From NCBI RefSeq assembly GCF_030272615.1, contig NC_081413.1, forward strand, positions 143,245,976 to 143,309,975: 64,000 nt of DNA, given 5' to 3'. A program made the position numbers and the translations under genes. The stretch comes from Cryptomeria japonica (lineage: Eukaryota; Streptophyta; Pinopsida; Cupressales; Cupressaceae). A model generated the notes under the pieces. That model did not search any database. It was not told where the DNA came from and was given only the letters and a program-made list of their open reading frames with translations. Shown here one piece after another: positions 24,104 through 34,648 of the stretch (the first letter of the stretch is position 1; each line of letters starts with the position of its first letter).

Positions 24104-25710
24104 TGTAGTATCATAAATTATACACCCTTAATTAGGGTTGCACAATTTCATGCTTAGGTTAGCACCTACCTTAGTGTGTTGCATTTTGCATTTTAAATTC
24201 CCTTTAAGAATTTAATTAAATCTAAAGTCTTCTTTTATTACTCCACATCATAAAATTGGGCCCTTAACCTTAAGTGTGCCCATTTTTATTATATCCTTTT
24301 AATTAATTCATTCATTAAAGTTCTAATTAGGTCCTATTTTCGACCTTCAAGGCCCAATTTTGGATATCTAAACACCTTGAATTGTTACACTGAGCTGGGA
24401 TTTACTTTGTAATCATGATACCTTGCATCCCTAAAAAATTGGAAAAAATTCAGTCGTACTAGGATGATTCACCCTAGTCCCGATTTTTTCTCCCTGAATT
24501 TTGGGATCATGTTTTGGTAGTATTATAATGTTTAAATCCATATTTGTGTGAAAATATATCAATTCTAGGTCGTCCTATGATAAAAAACAAAGTTAGGTTT
24601 TCATATATATAACCTTTCCTTTCCTCATCTGAAGGATCCAACAACTCTAGCAATTGAAGAAGCCTCTTGTGAAGTGGAAGTCCAGGTTTATGTGAAGTCT
24701 TCAATCGAAAAATCAAGCATCCATAAAGTCTTCATCAATCCTTTTCATCATTCATTGAAGCTTTGAAGATATTGAAGAATAATAGGAGATCACCGACTAT
24801 TGATTGGCTTGTACCTCTCCCTTAGGGTTTGGTATAGTTTCATGTTATTTTCATATATTTATATTGATGATAAGTGTTTCCAAATCTACATTATTTATTT
24901 AGATCCATTATTACATTTATGATTTTAGCATTCTCATTTACATTATGTTCATTTAAAGTTTATACTCAACATAGGGTAGAACTCTAATTTTGCATTCTAA
25001 CTCGTTAGGATCTTGTAAACACGTGAGATTCTAACACACACACATTTCAATATTTTATTGGCTATTTGTGGAGGAAAATGCCAAAAGAAGGGGTTTGACT
25101 AAGGCAAAACCCTATATAGCCACCCAAACACCATTTTTCAAGTTGTAGGTGTAGGTACAAAAATCCGACGGAGCAAATAACTTCAGGAAAATCAAAACTT
25201 GCAAGCACAGTCTTAGACCCAGAAACATGCCCCGGATCCTTGAGACCAAGGCATTCACTGCCTTGTTCTAGGTTCAGAGTGCCTAATGCCCTAGTCTCTT
25301 CATCTCAAAGTCTCAACTGGCATATTCCAGAGTTTCAGATCTACATAGTAACTAGGACCAAGGTGTTAGTGTCCTGGTCCGGCTCAATTCAGCTCATTTT
25401 TTGGTGACAAGTGCACATCTGAGTTTTATTTCTTGTTCTTTGGTTCATATCTCAGTTTCAGTTTTTTATTTCTCTGTTATTTTAGTTTATGTCATTACTT
25501 GTGTTCATCTTCCTATCTTAGTTTATCATTTGTTGACATTTAGCTCATCTCCTCTTCATACTGGCAAAGGAATAGAAACCCTAAAGATATCCCTTGAATC
25601 TTTTACAAGAGTTATTCAAAGTGAATCATCTCCTTAATCTCTTTTGTATTACAATATGTGATGAGAGTGGGATTAGGTCTTCATTTACCTAATTCTATTT
25701 TCATGGTGCA
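24104..25710 (+). repeat. 3' LTR of the Tat-like element
   Basis: It starts TGTAGTATCATAAATTATACACCC (first bases shown) after the polypurine tract and ends TTTTCATGGTGCA. Its 3' part matches the 5' LTR at 12270-13277. It is 1607 bp. The GC-rich commodity block is at about 25220-25310. CCTATATAGCC at 25110, also in the 5' LTR at 12650, is a likely TATA-containing or conserved promoter segment. Confidence 0.82.
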
Positions 25711-26400
25711 CAGGGTGTAAGGAGGGAATGCAAGGTAGAGAGAGAGGGGGTGGAGAGACCTAGAGAAAGAGAGGTAGGGAGGGAATGAGGGGGAGGTGTG
25801 TAAACATAGAGATGATGCATATAGTAGAGAGTTAAGGGTGAGAGAGAGAGGTATAAAGGTAGGGCTAGATCTTTGGGAGAGAGGAGAGAGTGAGATAGAG
25901 GTAGAAAGGAGACAAAGGAAGAGTGATAGAGATATAGATAGGTTAGTATTCAAAGGATATAAAGACACCGAGATAGAAAGAGAAAGAATATTGATAGAAG
26001 TCTACTGAATAATGAAATTTTTCTATTTGAAAATTTATAAGATCTTTTAAAACCTAGAATCTATATTAAAACTCCTAGAGATCTAAAACCACTCTCAAAC
26101 ATCCTGCCAATATATACATGAAATATAAATTAAAGTATATAAGAGAAAAAATGTAATAAAAATGCATTCTTATATTTGGCTCTAGAATTCTAAAAAATGC
26201 ATTTATACTTGGCTAGCACCAAATTTGGCACTAGCCAAATGTAAATTCTTTTTTTGCATTTGGCTGCAAAAATCTAAAAAAAATAATAATTTTTCATTTG
26301 GTGGGCGCCAAATTTGGCACTCACGAAATGTGAAAAATGGAGCGCTAGATGTTTTGAATTGACCAAGCTTGAGTCTTGGTTGTTTTGAGTCATATTTTTG
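25711..26400. repeat. GA-rich plus palindromic repeat, copy 1
   Basis: A 280-base GAGAG/GGGAG-rich block is followed by a segment (26050-26150) matching 42095-42200. Shared landmarks are AGAATCTA, CTCCTA(G/A)AGATCT, ACCACTCTCAA, CATCCTG and AATATATACAT. A palindrome TTGGCTAGCACCAAATTTGG...CTAGCCAA lies at 26209-26238, and another CATTTGGTGGGCGCCAAATT at 26298. The GA block and palindromic CCAAATTTGG words recur in the same order at 41465-42400, so both are copies of one repeat family. The Tat-like element abuts it. Confidence 0.7.
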
Positions 26401-27984
26401 CACTTACCCACAAATACCCTAATATGTATGGATTTGTGAGAAGAAAATAGAGGAGATGAAGTATATATATTTCCAAATGGAATAAATAAATGATATAGGA
26501 ATGAGCTAGATACTAATATATGTTGGTTTGAATAGGAATTATACCTAATTAGTTCACCTCTTAGGTTCTATTTGCACTTGTTAGTTAAGTTTAATTAGGG
26601 TTTACTTAGGATACTCATGTCTTTTTATCTCATGTTATATGATTGTGACACATCGTAAGATTATGTTCACTTATCCTCTCACCTCTCCTACATATAAGAA
26701 ATACCTCATATGTATATTATGTATAATTCTTGATATATTTGATCATTGTATCATTATTGCATCCATACTCAAGCAATATATTCTCTCATGGAAGGTTATT
26801 TTTTATTTGCAAGTGACACTAGGAGCTTGAGTCATTGTGTGACTCTTAAATTGTATTAAAACTTTATATTTACATAGTCCTCAAATATGTAGGTGATTTA
26901 GGTAGGAGATTTTGTTGGTTGTATTTCTAGGTAAGAAGGACCTCATCGTTGAGTCCAAAAGGCCCAGAAACTCATATTTTTAACTATTTTGAATGTTTTG
27001 AGGAATCTATAGAGAAACAAATTTCCTTATGGCTTCATGATATATATATAGTTTAGATTCTTATGGTTTCAATGTATTATTTTACTATAAAATGTATTTA
27101 GTTAGGTAGTAGAGTCTACGATACCATTGATAGAATATTTTATTTTTACCATTATGAAGAATATCACTACTAAATTATATCATGAGGCAAGATATGTAGT
27201 TTTTAAAGTAAATTAAGAAAATGTTAATTGGGTGTAGACTTTTTATATTAAACACAGTTGAGCTCCAATGATTAGTCATATCTAGAAGAACAAATCTTAA
27301 CATCCTAGGAAGCAAGTGCAACTACTACTAGCTAATGATCACACAACATTGTTCAACTACTATCCAACATTGTATCCACCAAACCTAAAAAAATAATTTT
27401 TTGATGATGCAAGACTGCCCTTACATCCTGAATGCTCTTGCATCATGGATTCCCACCTTTTAAACATCTGCATTGTGCCACTAATCTAATCAAGTATAGT
27501 GTGGTATATATAGGAGATGCTAGGTATTATCAATTATGAAATATAAGTTGAATATTTTATGCTATCACATGATTGATATTTCCTACAACTAATTTACATA
27601 TAATATATTTCATACGATAATAAATACAATAGTCAAAAGTATTTAAGGCTTAGGCATAGGCCGATAGTCACTATACAAAACATACTATAAATTAAGTATG
27701 GTTTATGTAACATTACTATAATCTTGACTAGATTGAGATCATCTAGTTGAAGAAGATAATGACTAGATAACTAAGACTATTCATTGGCATTATTTCTAGT
27801 TACATCAATTTATGCGCCTTGTACTAGTCAAGCATGTTGTTGGATCCCCCCCAATGACATTCTCCCTTCATTGAACATAACATCATACCTCAAAAACATA
27901 AATCAACCAAATGATAATTTTAGTTTTAAATCATCAGTAATCATTTATAATTGAAATTAATAAAAATCCATCAATGATATAATA
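26401..27984. other. AT-rich DNA with no recognised feature
   Basis: I see no ORF with family resemblance, no structural RNA and no clear repeat in this stretch. The 26639-26830 open frame is short with no recognisable motif. Confidence 0.6.
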
Positions 27985-28411
27985 AGTGAGTGTATTTATT
28001 TTATTTAATTACACTTACGCTTACTTAAGCCTACTTAGTCGTCCATTTTTACTCAACACTTGTTCATGCAAGTTGTCAAGATCCTTTAGTAGTTGATTAG
28101 AGAGGTTTTTGTAATAAGGCAAAAATTGTTTTGCGCGGCCACTCAAAATTGGGAGTTGTTTTTTTGCAAAAGTGCATGTTCTTTGGCCATAAATTCAATG
28201 AGCACACTCATGCACTCTCATTATAAAATGCCAATCTATGTGTTTTTTGGGGGGTTTGGTTACAAAGAACTCCTATAAATGTCATTTAAAATAAGGGGGG
28301 AACAAAAAGATAACTAAGGGGGGTGTTGTGTGTGGTCTATTTTTCTCACTTCCTCAAGAAGTGCTTTCTTCATTTCTGCATTCTACAAAAGCAACAATCT
28401 AAGTCTAGTAG

Positions 28412-29500
28412 CATGGATTCTAATGTGCCTATACAACCTCTAACACCTTTCAATTATCATGATTGGAAGTTGAAAGTAATTCTTATACTTAAGAATAAAG
28501 GCTTATTTAGGGTAACAATGGGAATAGAAAAAAACCCTATGCAACTAAAGACCCAACGAAGTTTGGGAAGCTCTTAAAAATCTATTTGGGACAATTGATG
28601 AACTTAGATGTCATGAGTTGGAAAATCAACTCTTAGGTCTAAGTACTAGAGATTTTACTACTTTAGAGGATTTTTTCACTAAATTCAAATCTTTAAAGTT
28701 GCAATTAAAAGATTGTGGAATTGACAAGAAAGAGGATCAATTAATCCTGTATGTCATTTCCAAACTAGGTCCTAAATTTTTTGTGCCTGTCTCTACTTTT
28801 TATTTTACTAAAAGAGCTCTTGGCAACTCATGAAAAATGCCCACACTAGATGACTTCATTTTTGATCTATCAAGGGAGCAAGAAAAGTTAATTCAAATGG
28901 GTGCTTTGAAATATACTAAGCCTCAAACTCTAATTGTAGGAATTGAAAAGCAACAAAATGCTAAAGGAAAGAAGAACACTAAAAAGGAAAATGAAGGGAA
29001 GGAAGAAGATGAAATTGACAACTTCAAAAAGGATAACTCTTCTCAACAAAATAAATCAACTATTGAGAAAGTTACATGTTCCTTTTGTAATAAAACTAGT
29101 TATGAAGAACATTAGTGCATGAAAAAGAAAATTGAACAAGGTCTCACTTTTCTACTCAAAAAGAATAATATTGGGGTAACTAATTCTATTAAAGAATCTT
29201 CTTCAAATCAAGAAAATACTAAGGACAAAGAGAAATTAAAAGGCAATTCCTTAGTTGTTGCATCATCATCTTTATCTCCATGGATTAAAGATTTTGGTGC
29301 TACACACCATATGGATTCTCAAAAGGTTGAGTTTTCATCCTTAGAAGAAATCAGTATGCCTTCAATCGCCCTAGGGGATGATTCTTTAGCATTGGACAAA
29401 GGGAGAGGGTCTGTTGAAGTTGACAAAGGAACATTTTCAAATGTTCTAAGTGTACCTTCACTATCAACTAATCTCCTTTCATGGGAAGATCATTGACATT
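28412..29500 (+). pseudogene. Copia gag with protease start
   Basis: It starts at the methionine near 28412 (MDSNVPIQPLTPFNYHDWK), the classic copia gag opening. One frameshift leads to LGLSTRDFTTLEDFFTKFKS and KLQLKDCGIDKKEDQLILYV. The stop region at 28831 separates PTLDDFIFDLSREQEKL. The zinc knuckle CSFCNKTSYEEH-stop-C has H followed by a stop. The protease begins WIKDFGATHHMDS, where DSGATDHM is usual, so the catalytic serine is phenylalanine. The frame ends in SVPSLSTNLLS. Confidence 0.85.
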
Positions 29501-29731
29501 CATCTACGATCTCTTCTTGGCATGCGGTCTACATCAGAAGCATCATCATTCTTGGGGAAGTCTTCTAGGATTCTTCTCTTCTTATCTCTTTTTTGGAGGA
29601 TAGTTATTTTCCCACTAGGTTTTCTATCTTTCTCCACTTATGAGAGATTTCATTGTATATGGGTACCTCACCGGGGTAGTAGTCGAGACCCATTTTTCTT
29701 ATTGTCCTCCTAAGTTATGCTTAAAGGGGGG

Positions 29732-30060
29732 TGTTAGTGTATTTATTTTATTTAATTATACTTAGGCTTACTTAAGCCTACTTAGTCATCCATTTCTACT
29801 TGACACTTGTTCATGCAAGTTGTCAAGATCATTTAGGAGTCGATTAGAGAGTTGACGACTTAGTTTCAACACCTCATGCTAGTTTAGTGGGAGGCAACTC
29901 ACCCCCACTCATTGAGTGTGGGGTTCGACTTTTGATTTGACCCAATCACTCTTTCTATATGCACTCTTCCTCTTATTAAATGGCTGACTTTTCTCATATT
30001 CTGATTGTTATTGTGCTTGTATTTATCTTCATTTGATCTTGGTTATTTCAATAAGAAACT
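29732..30060 (+). repeat. 3' LTR of the deleted copia element (right limit approximate)
   Basis: It starts TGTTAGTGTATTTATT after the polypurine tract and matches 27985-28107 for about 120 bases. The true end is not identified; no clear CAACA terminus or target duplication was found. Confidence 0.5.
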
Positions 30061-32180
30061 ATATAATTTTGATTCATTCATAATATGAAAATAATTTAAA
30101 TCATTTATCATTGAGCTAAAGCAGATAACCTCACATATTTTTTATCAATAAAATGAATAAAGCATATAGTTATATTTTCTATGTGTTCTTGAAAAAATAA
30201 TCAAGTACATAATGCCCAAAATTCATTAAATGGCCCAATCACATTATGATCTTAATTATTCTATATAGTGATTCAAATGATATATTAATCAAGGTAATAT
30301 AATACTTAACACTTTGCCCTTTATTTTTACACTCATTCTGGTGCCCACTTATGATAAGTATATTTTCAACCACTTTGAGCCCCTTGGAACATGAACTATC
30401 ACAAAAACAAATTATTTGATATGATGGATGCAACCCCTTACACAATATGACCCCATTACATCCATTTTCACCACTTTCATGTGACTTGGGACATTGCAAC
30501 ATGGTACACTATATGTTTAAGTTTCCCTTTTCCTATCTAGACATTTTACTTTCCATGAATTAAAATCCCTAATCCACTCTAATAGTCAAATTGGGCCCAT
30601 GAATGCTTACTTGGGTAGTCTTGGCCTAAAATACAACCATCTAGCACTCATCTCACTTCACCTAGCATCTCTAACACATGTTGAATATTTTCATCAACTT
30701 AGGGTGTTCATTCATTGTTGCACACATCAACTACCTTCAAAGTTATAGTCACCTAAACTTGTGTATGCCTGGGGCCACACACTTAAAACCTATTCATACT
30801 ACTTTTGTTGGATTAAATATAGAGTTCTTATTGAGGTAGGTCCCTAAATGTATCATAGGTGCTCGTATTTTCAATTTTAAACACTTTCAGGTATTTGTGT
30901 AGGTGCCAATGTCACTAATAAATTCAAGATAAACTCAAGAATCTATGTGAGTGCATTTAAAGATATATTTGAATTTTTGAAAAAAAACAAGCATACAATA
31001 TTATAATGATAAAAACAAGTCATACATGATTTAGTCCAATAAATTTATGATAGAACATTAAATCTTGACTTCTATCCAACAACTTAACTTTCTTCCAAAT
31101 CCTAACAAATCACACAACTACTTTCTTTGAAAATTCTATTTAGTATATATTTGATATTATAAATTCACACTCTAAGTAATTGAAAGTGAAATCTTTTATT
31201 AAATTGCTTTATTTTTAGTTACATGTAGACAAAGGGTAGGTGGCCAAGAAATATATATAAAAAAAATTATTATTTTCTTTAACCATAATTAGTTGATGGG
31301 ATAACATCATTCACATAACAATTTCTTCCTACACCGCAACTACACATAAAGCTTAAAATAATAAAAAGGTGCTTGCTCACTGAAATTTTTCTAAAACAAC
31401 AATTTTGCAAGAACCCAATTGTTAATAAAGCAAGTTAGGTTAATGATTGCAACATTTAATTGGTTTGGGATTTAGAAACATCGATCACTTAATTAATTGT
31501 AAATCCAATAGACAGTGATATCAAACAACAAAGTAGCAATCATTTCTGAATGTTAGCTTTGAACAATACATGGTGTCGATTTTACCCATATTGAAACGTC
31601 ACATTAGAAGATAAATGGTTACTGTTACAAGGCACTGGGACATTTTATCTTGACAGCGATCTTCTTTCTCTTCATAACTCCCTCCATATCAGAGCTATGT
31701 GGAAGCGGGTCCACTGTGAATTGAAACACAGGTATGAGATAGGCAATAGATTTATGACTGAGTTGGTACAAACCTTACAAAACAATCAATGGCGGTGAAA
31801 GATATTTTTATCATATTCTAATTTAATTTATCCCAGAGCTAAAATATATTTCCTGTCATGCAGTGAAGTTAGTTGTTATGATCAGTGAACATAAAGTATA
31901 TTTTCTCCTCTGAGTACGAGAAATGATTTCAATGTAAGAATGGAGTGCATTTTAAGGAAAATCCTTTGATGTACATAACCCAACACGAGCTAAGCTTTCT
32001 GAAAAGAGACATCTGACAGAACCAGTTACAGCATTGTGAGAAGAAAAGGAGAAAGAAAAAAAAACCCCACACTCATCTAACGCAATGATGTGAAGCTCCC
32101 ACAACTGGGCCTCAGTTGACGTAACAAATTGATAGAAGGAAAGAAAGAAAGGAATTGCAGAGTCTGGTCCACCATTGCCA
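30061..32180. other. AT-rich DNA upstream of the zinc-finger gene; no feature seen
   Basis: No ORF with family resemblance, no LTR boundary and no tandem repeat was found. The last 300 bases are presumably the promoter region of the gene at 32334, but apart from the TATA box I can name no element. Confidence 0.55.
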
Positions 32181-32183
32181 CTT

Positions 32184-32190
32184 CTATAAA
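32184..32190 (+). promoter_or_regulatory. TATA box of the zinc-finger gene
   Basis: CTATAAA lies about 150 bases upstream of the start codon at 32334, giving a leader of roughly 115-120 bases. It is followed by an A-rich and then C-rich leader (CTCCAACATTCCACATCGCC) typical of plant 5' untranslated regions. Confidence 0.6.
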
Positions 32191-32333
32191 CAGAAAATAA
32201 TGAAATAATGAATGAAAGGAATAAGATGAAATGGCACTTCCCAACTCTCCAACATTCCACATCGCCACCTGCTCCCTCCCAATATATTAACATCACTACT
32301 ACTCAATCCTACATAGCACAATTAGCGTACAGA

Positions 32334-32930
32334 ATGGGAGAAGTGAGAGAATTCGGCAGAAAAAGAATGGTGCCGGTGCCTCCCATGGCCGTCCATGCTT
32401 TTTCTCAACTTCCCTTCAGCAGATCCTTCGACCCAGATGGCCTTTTGTATCGATCACGGGGAAGCCAAGTGGAGAAATCTGTCAGAATCTTCGGCATACA
32501 AATCGAGAAAGAGAAGGTTTCTTCTGAACTGAAATTCGAATGCCGATTCTGCTGCAGGGTTTTTCCGACCTCCCAGGCTCTGGGAGGCCACCAGAATGCC
32601 CACAAACGGGAAAGGCGTGAAGTGAAAAGGGTTTTCCGGACGCCCGGAAGTGATGATATTGGTGCAAGTTTTGAGCTTTTTGGTCGGCCTCAGTTGCCCT
32701 TTACTTTAGATCAGTGTGAGTCTGCTGTTTATTCGTGTAAGAAGGGAAGAGAAGGAAATGAGAAGTCATTTGGTGGAGGATCTGTGCACCGGTTTTTTGG
32801 GGAGAGAAGTGCGGAAGAGAAAATTGGTTCAGAAAGTTCTGAGGGTGTTGAGAAGGATGGGTGTGTCGACCTGCGCCTCAGGCTCGGTACTAATACCAGT
32901 TCAGATATCTTGAATACAGATATTTGTTGA
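32334..32930 (+). CDS. Single C2H2 zinc-finger transcription repressor (ZFP5/6/8/GIS type)
   Basis: This intact 198-residue protein is the only undamaged gene in the window. The EPF-type finger is C70, C73, H86, H90 (CX2CX12HX3H) with the plant-specific QALGGH at 81-86 and basic KRERRE after it. The segment VRIFGIQIE at 50-58 resembles the short K/R-L-F-G-F motif found upstream of the finger in the ZFP5/ZFP6/ZFP8/GIS group, which regulates epidermal hair initiation in response to gibberellin and cytokinin in Arabidopsis. DLRLRLG at 179-185 is an LxLxL (EAR) repression motif near the C-terminus, typical of the family. The start is chosen at 32334, because the in-frame methionine at 32208 would add a low-complexity leader that overlaps the TATA-distal leader. 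It is intronless, as is usual for the family. Nuclear action and repression are inferred from family knowledge. The exact paralogue, and target genes, cannot be told from the sequence. Confidence 0.93.
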   Translation: MGEVREFGRKRMVPVPPMAVHAFSQLPFSRSFDPDGLLYRSRGSQVEKSVRIFGIQIEKEKVSSELKFECRFCCRVFPTSQALGGHQNAHKRERREVKRVFRTPGSDDIGASFELFGRPQLPFTLDQCESAVYSCKKGREGNEKSFGGGSVHRFFGERSAEEKIGSESSEGVEKDGCVDLRLRLGTNTSSDILNTDIC

Positions 32931-33560
32931 ATATTGAGATATATGTATAGAGTGTTTTATCTTATTTAATGAGAGGTTTCAGATCTCAGAACAAATTGGA
33001 GTTCATTTTAATGTCTGTGGCCGTTGTTTTCAATTCATTTGAGTACTAACTGTTCTTGTCTCAGTTTTTTAACTCACTTTTTTCCTTCTCATGTGATCTT
33101 CATTTTCAGAATACTGACTGTTCTTATTTTCGTCTGTGGTCTTCAGTTTCAGAATACTAAGTGTTCTTATTTTATTTTTCTGTCAAAGATGTTTTACATT
33201 TATGTTATAGGTGTTCAAAACCTGTAAAAAATCATTCTTAAGAATATCAGTTTGGATATCTTTAAGTACAAATACCTCTTGACCATTAAGACATTTAATG
33301 AGAGGTTTGAGTATTAGTTGTTTTTTTGTTTTTTTTTTAATTCAGTTTTATTTTCTGTGATGGCAATTTTCAATCTTTTGAATATTAATAATTTTTCTTT
33401 TACAACAGAACTGCTGAGAAGCTTGTGAGTGTTCATACGTGACTGTAATTTTCAATTCATTTGAGTTCTTATTGTTTTTGGTTTCTTTTAAACTCTTGAT
33501 GATAATTTTCAATTTATTTGAATATTAGCTGTTCTTAATTTCATTTTTACATCCAGAAGC
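32931..33560 (+). repeat. 3' flank of the zinc-finger gene with degenerate repeats
   Basis: TTTTCAATTCATTTGAGTAC-like words followed by TAACTGTTCTT and TTATTTTC recur imperfectly near 33030, 33100, 33145, 33365, 33452 and 33510. Spacings vary from about 45 to 220 bases. The stretch begins in the gene's 3' untranslated region and could contain part of its transcript end. No second gene is evident. Confidence 0.6.
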
Positions 33561-33820
33561 ATTATACAGTTATATTATTTTATGAGATGGTTTTATTTTT
33601 TTTAAATTAACTGTTTTTATTTTATTTTAATATTTTATTCACATTTCTAAAACTTTTCAATATAAATATCTTTTAAATTTTAATTGTATGTTTTAATTGT
33701 AATTATTTAATTTGTTTATAAATATTTTTCTAAATAAATTCATTGTCATTTATATTATTTAAATATTTATTAATAAGATACAATTAATGTTGAGAGACAT
33801 TCTACAATGGCAGTAAGGGG

Positions 33821-34013
33821 TGGAATGTAATGGCCTCAATTTGTTAATGTTAACAAAAATTATTACCTTTTAGCTTAAATTTGACAACCATTCACATGTC
33901 AAAATATTAATATTGAGGTGGAATGTAATGACCTAAATTTGTTAATGTTAACAAAAATTATTATCTTTTAGCTTAAATTTGACAACCATTAACAAGTCAA
34001 AATATTAATATTA
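33821..34013. repeat. Two-copy tandem duplication of 98 bp
   Basis: TGGAATGTAATG starts at 33821 and again at 33919, and each is followed by CTCAATTTG/CTAAATTTG, TTAATGTTAACAAAAATTAT, TAGCTTAAATTTGACAACC and AATATTAATATT. The copies differ at roughly five sites, so the duplication is not very recent. Confidence 0.95.
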
Positions 34014-34057
34014 AATATAAACGTAATATTTTCTACATAATCAAAATTATTAAGTTT

Positions 34058-34174
<117 letters not shown>

Positions 34175-34414
34175 AAAGCAAGGCTACTTTTAAAATATTG
34201 ATCTACCATAAAATTTAAATGTTTTGGTATGAGGTAAATAAATCTTAAAGTAAAATAATATAGTTTTAAGGTAAATAAAATAGTTTCAATTGATGTCTCT
34301 TGACATTTCTTTAGATAGATGTATTTAAGATATTTATACTAGTTTAACAAATTATTGAAATCATTTATCAAGATTATATATTAAAGCTATGAGATTTCCA
34401 CAATCCATTTTGCA

Positions 34415-34648
34415 TTTCTAGTGTATTTTTTTCTGGATTCGATTGTGTGTATATTTTTCCATCAACGTTTCGAATCACACTCTGTGATTCATCATCAGGA
34501 TGAAAAGAATTCCCAAGACATGAAAGATGATGAATTCTTTCATGTCTTGGGAATTCTTTTCATCCTGATGATGAATCACAGAGTGTGATTCGAAACGTTG
34601 ATGGAAAAATATACACACAATCGAATCCAGAAAAAAATACACTAGAAA
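34415..34648. repeat. Perfect inverted repeat, 113-bp arms, 8-base loop
   Basis: Arms 34415-34527 and 34536-34648 are exact reverse complements as far as I compared, leaving a loop of TGATGAAT. The outer ends are TTTCTAGTG and CACTAGAAA. Similar AAGATTATATAT words lie outside both ends (34369 and 34648). The structure could be a foldback element, a precursor of small RNA, or a cloning/assembly artefact. No protein or known terminal motif was recognised. Confidence 0.9.

Larger units (their letters stand above)
27985..30060 (+). mobile_element. Internally deleted copia element with gag-protease remnant
   Basis: A segment at about 27985-28107 (GTGTATTTATTTTATTTAAT, CTTACTTAAGCCTACTTAGTC, GCAAGTTGTCAAGATC) repeats at 29735-29855 as the start of the 3' LTR. 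Between them are a gag, a partial protease, and then, with no integrase or RT, the polypurine tract TTAAAGGGGGG (29721-29731) and the TGTTAG LTR start. The pol deletion makes the element non-autonomous. The left repeat is chimeric: the similarity to the 3' copy stops at about 28107. The 3' LTR end is not certain. Confidence 0.72.

Noticed and set aside
25681-26008. ORFs on both strands in the GA-rich block
   Set aside because: They are repeat products like those at 41421-42049.
32208-32333. N-terminal extension of the zinc-finger protein from the upstream methionine
   Set aside because: The region lies just after the TATA box, is low complexity and lacks family similarity; the start at 32334 gives the usual length.
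32077-32667. Minus-strand ORFs over the zinc-finger gene
   Set aside because: They are antisense shadows of the gene and its leader; no family resemblance.
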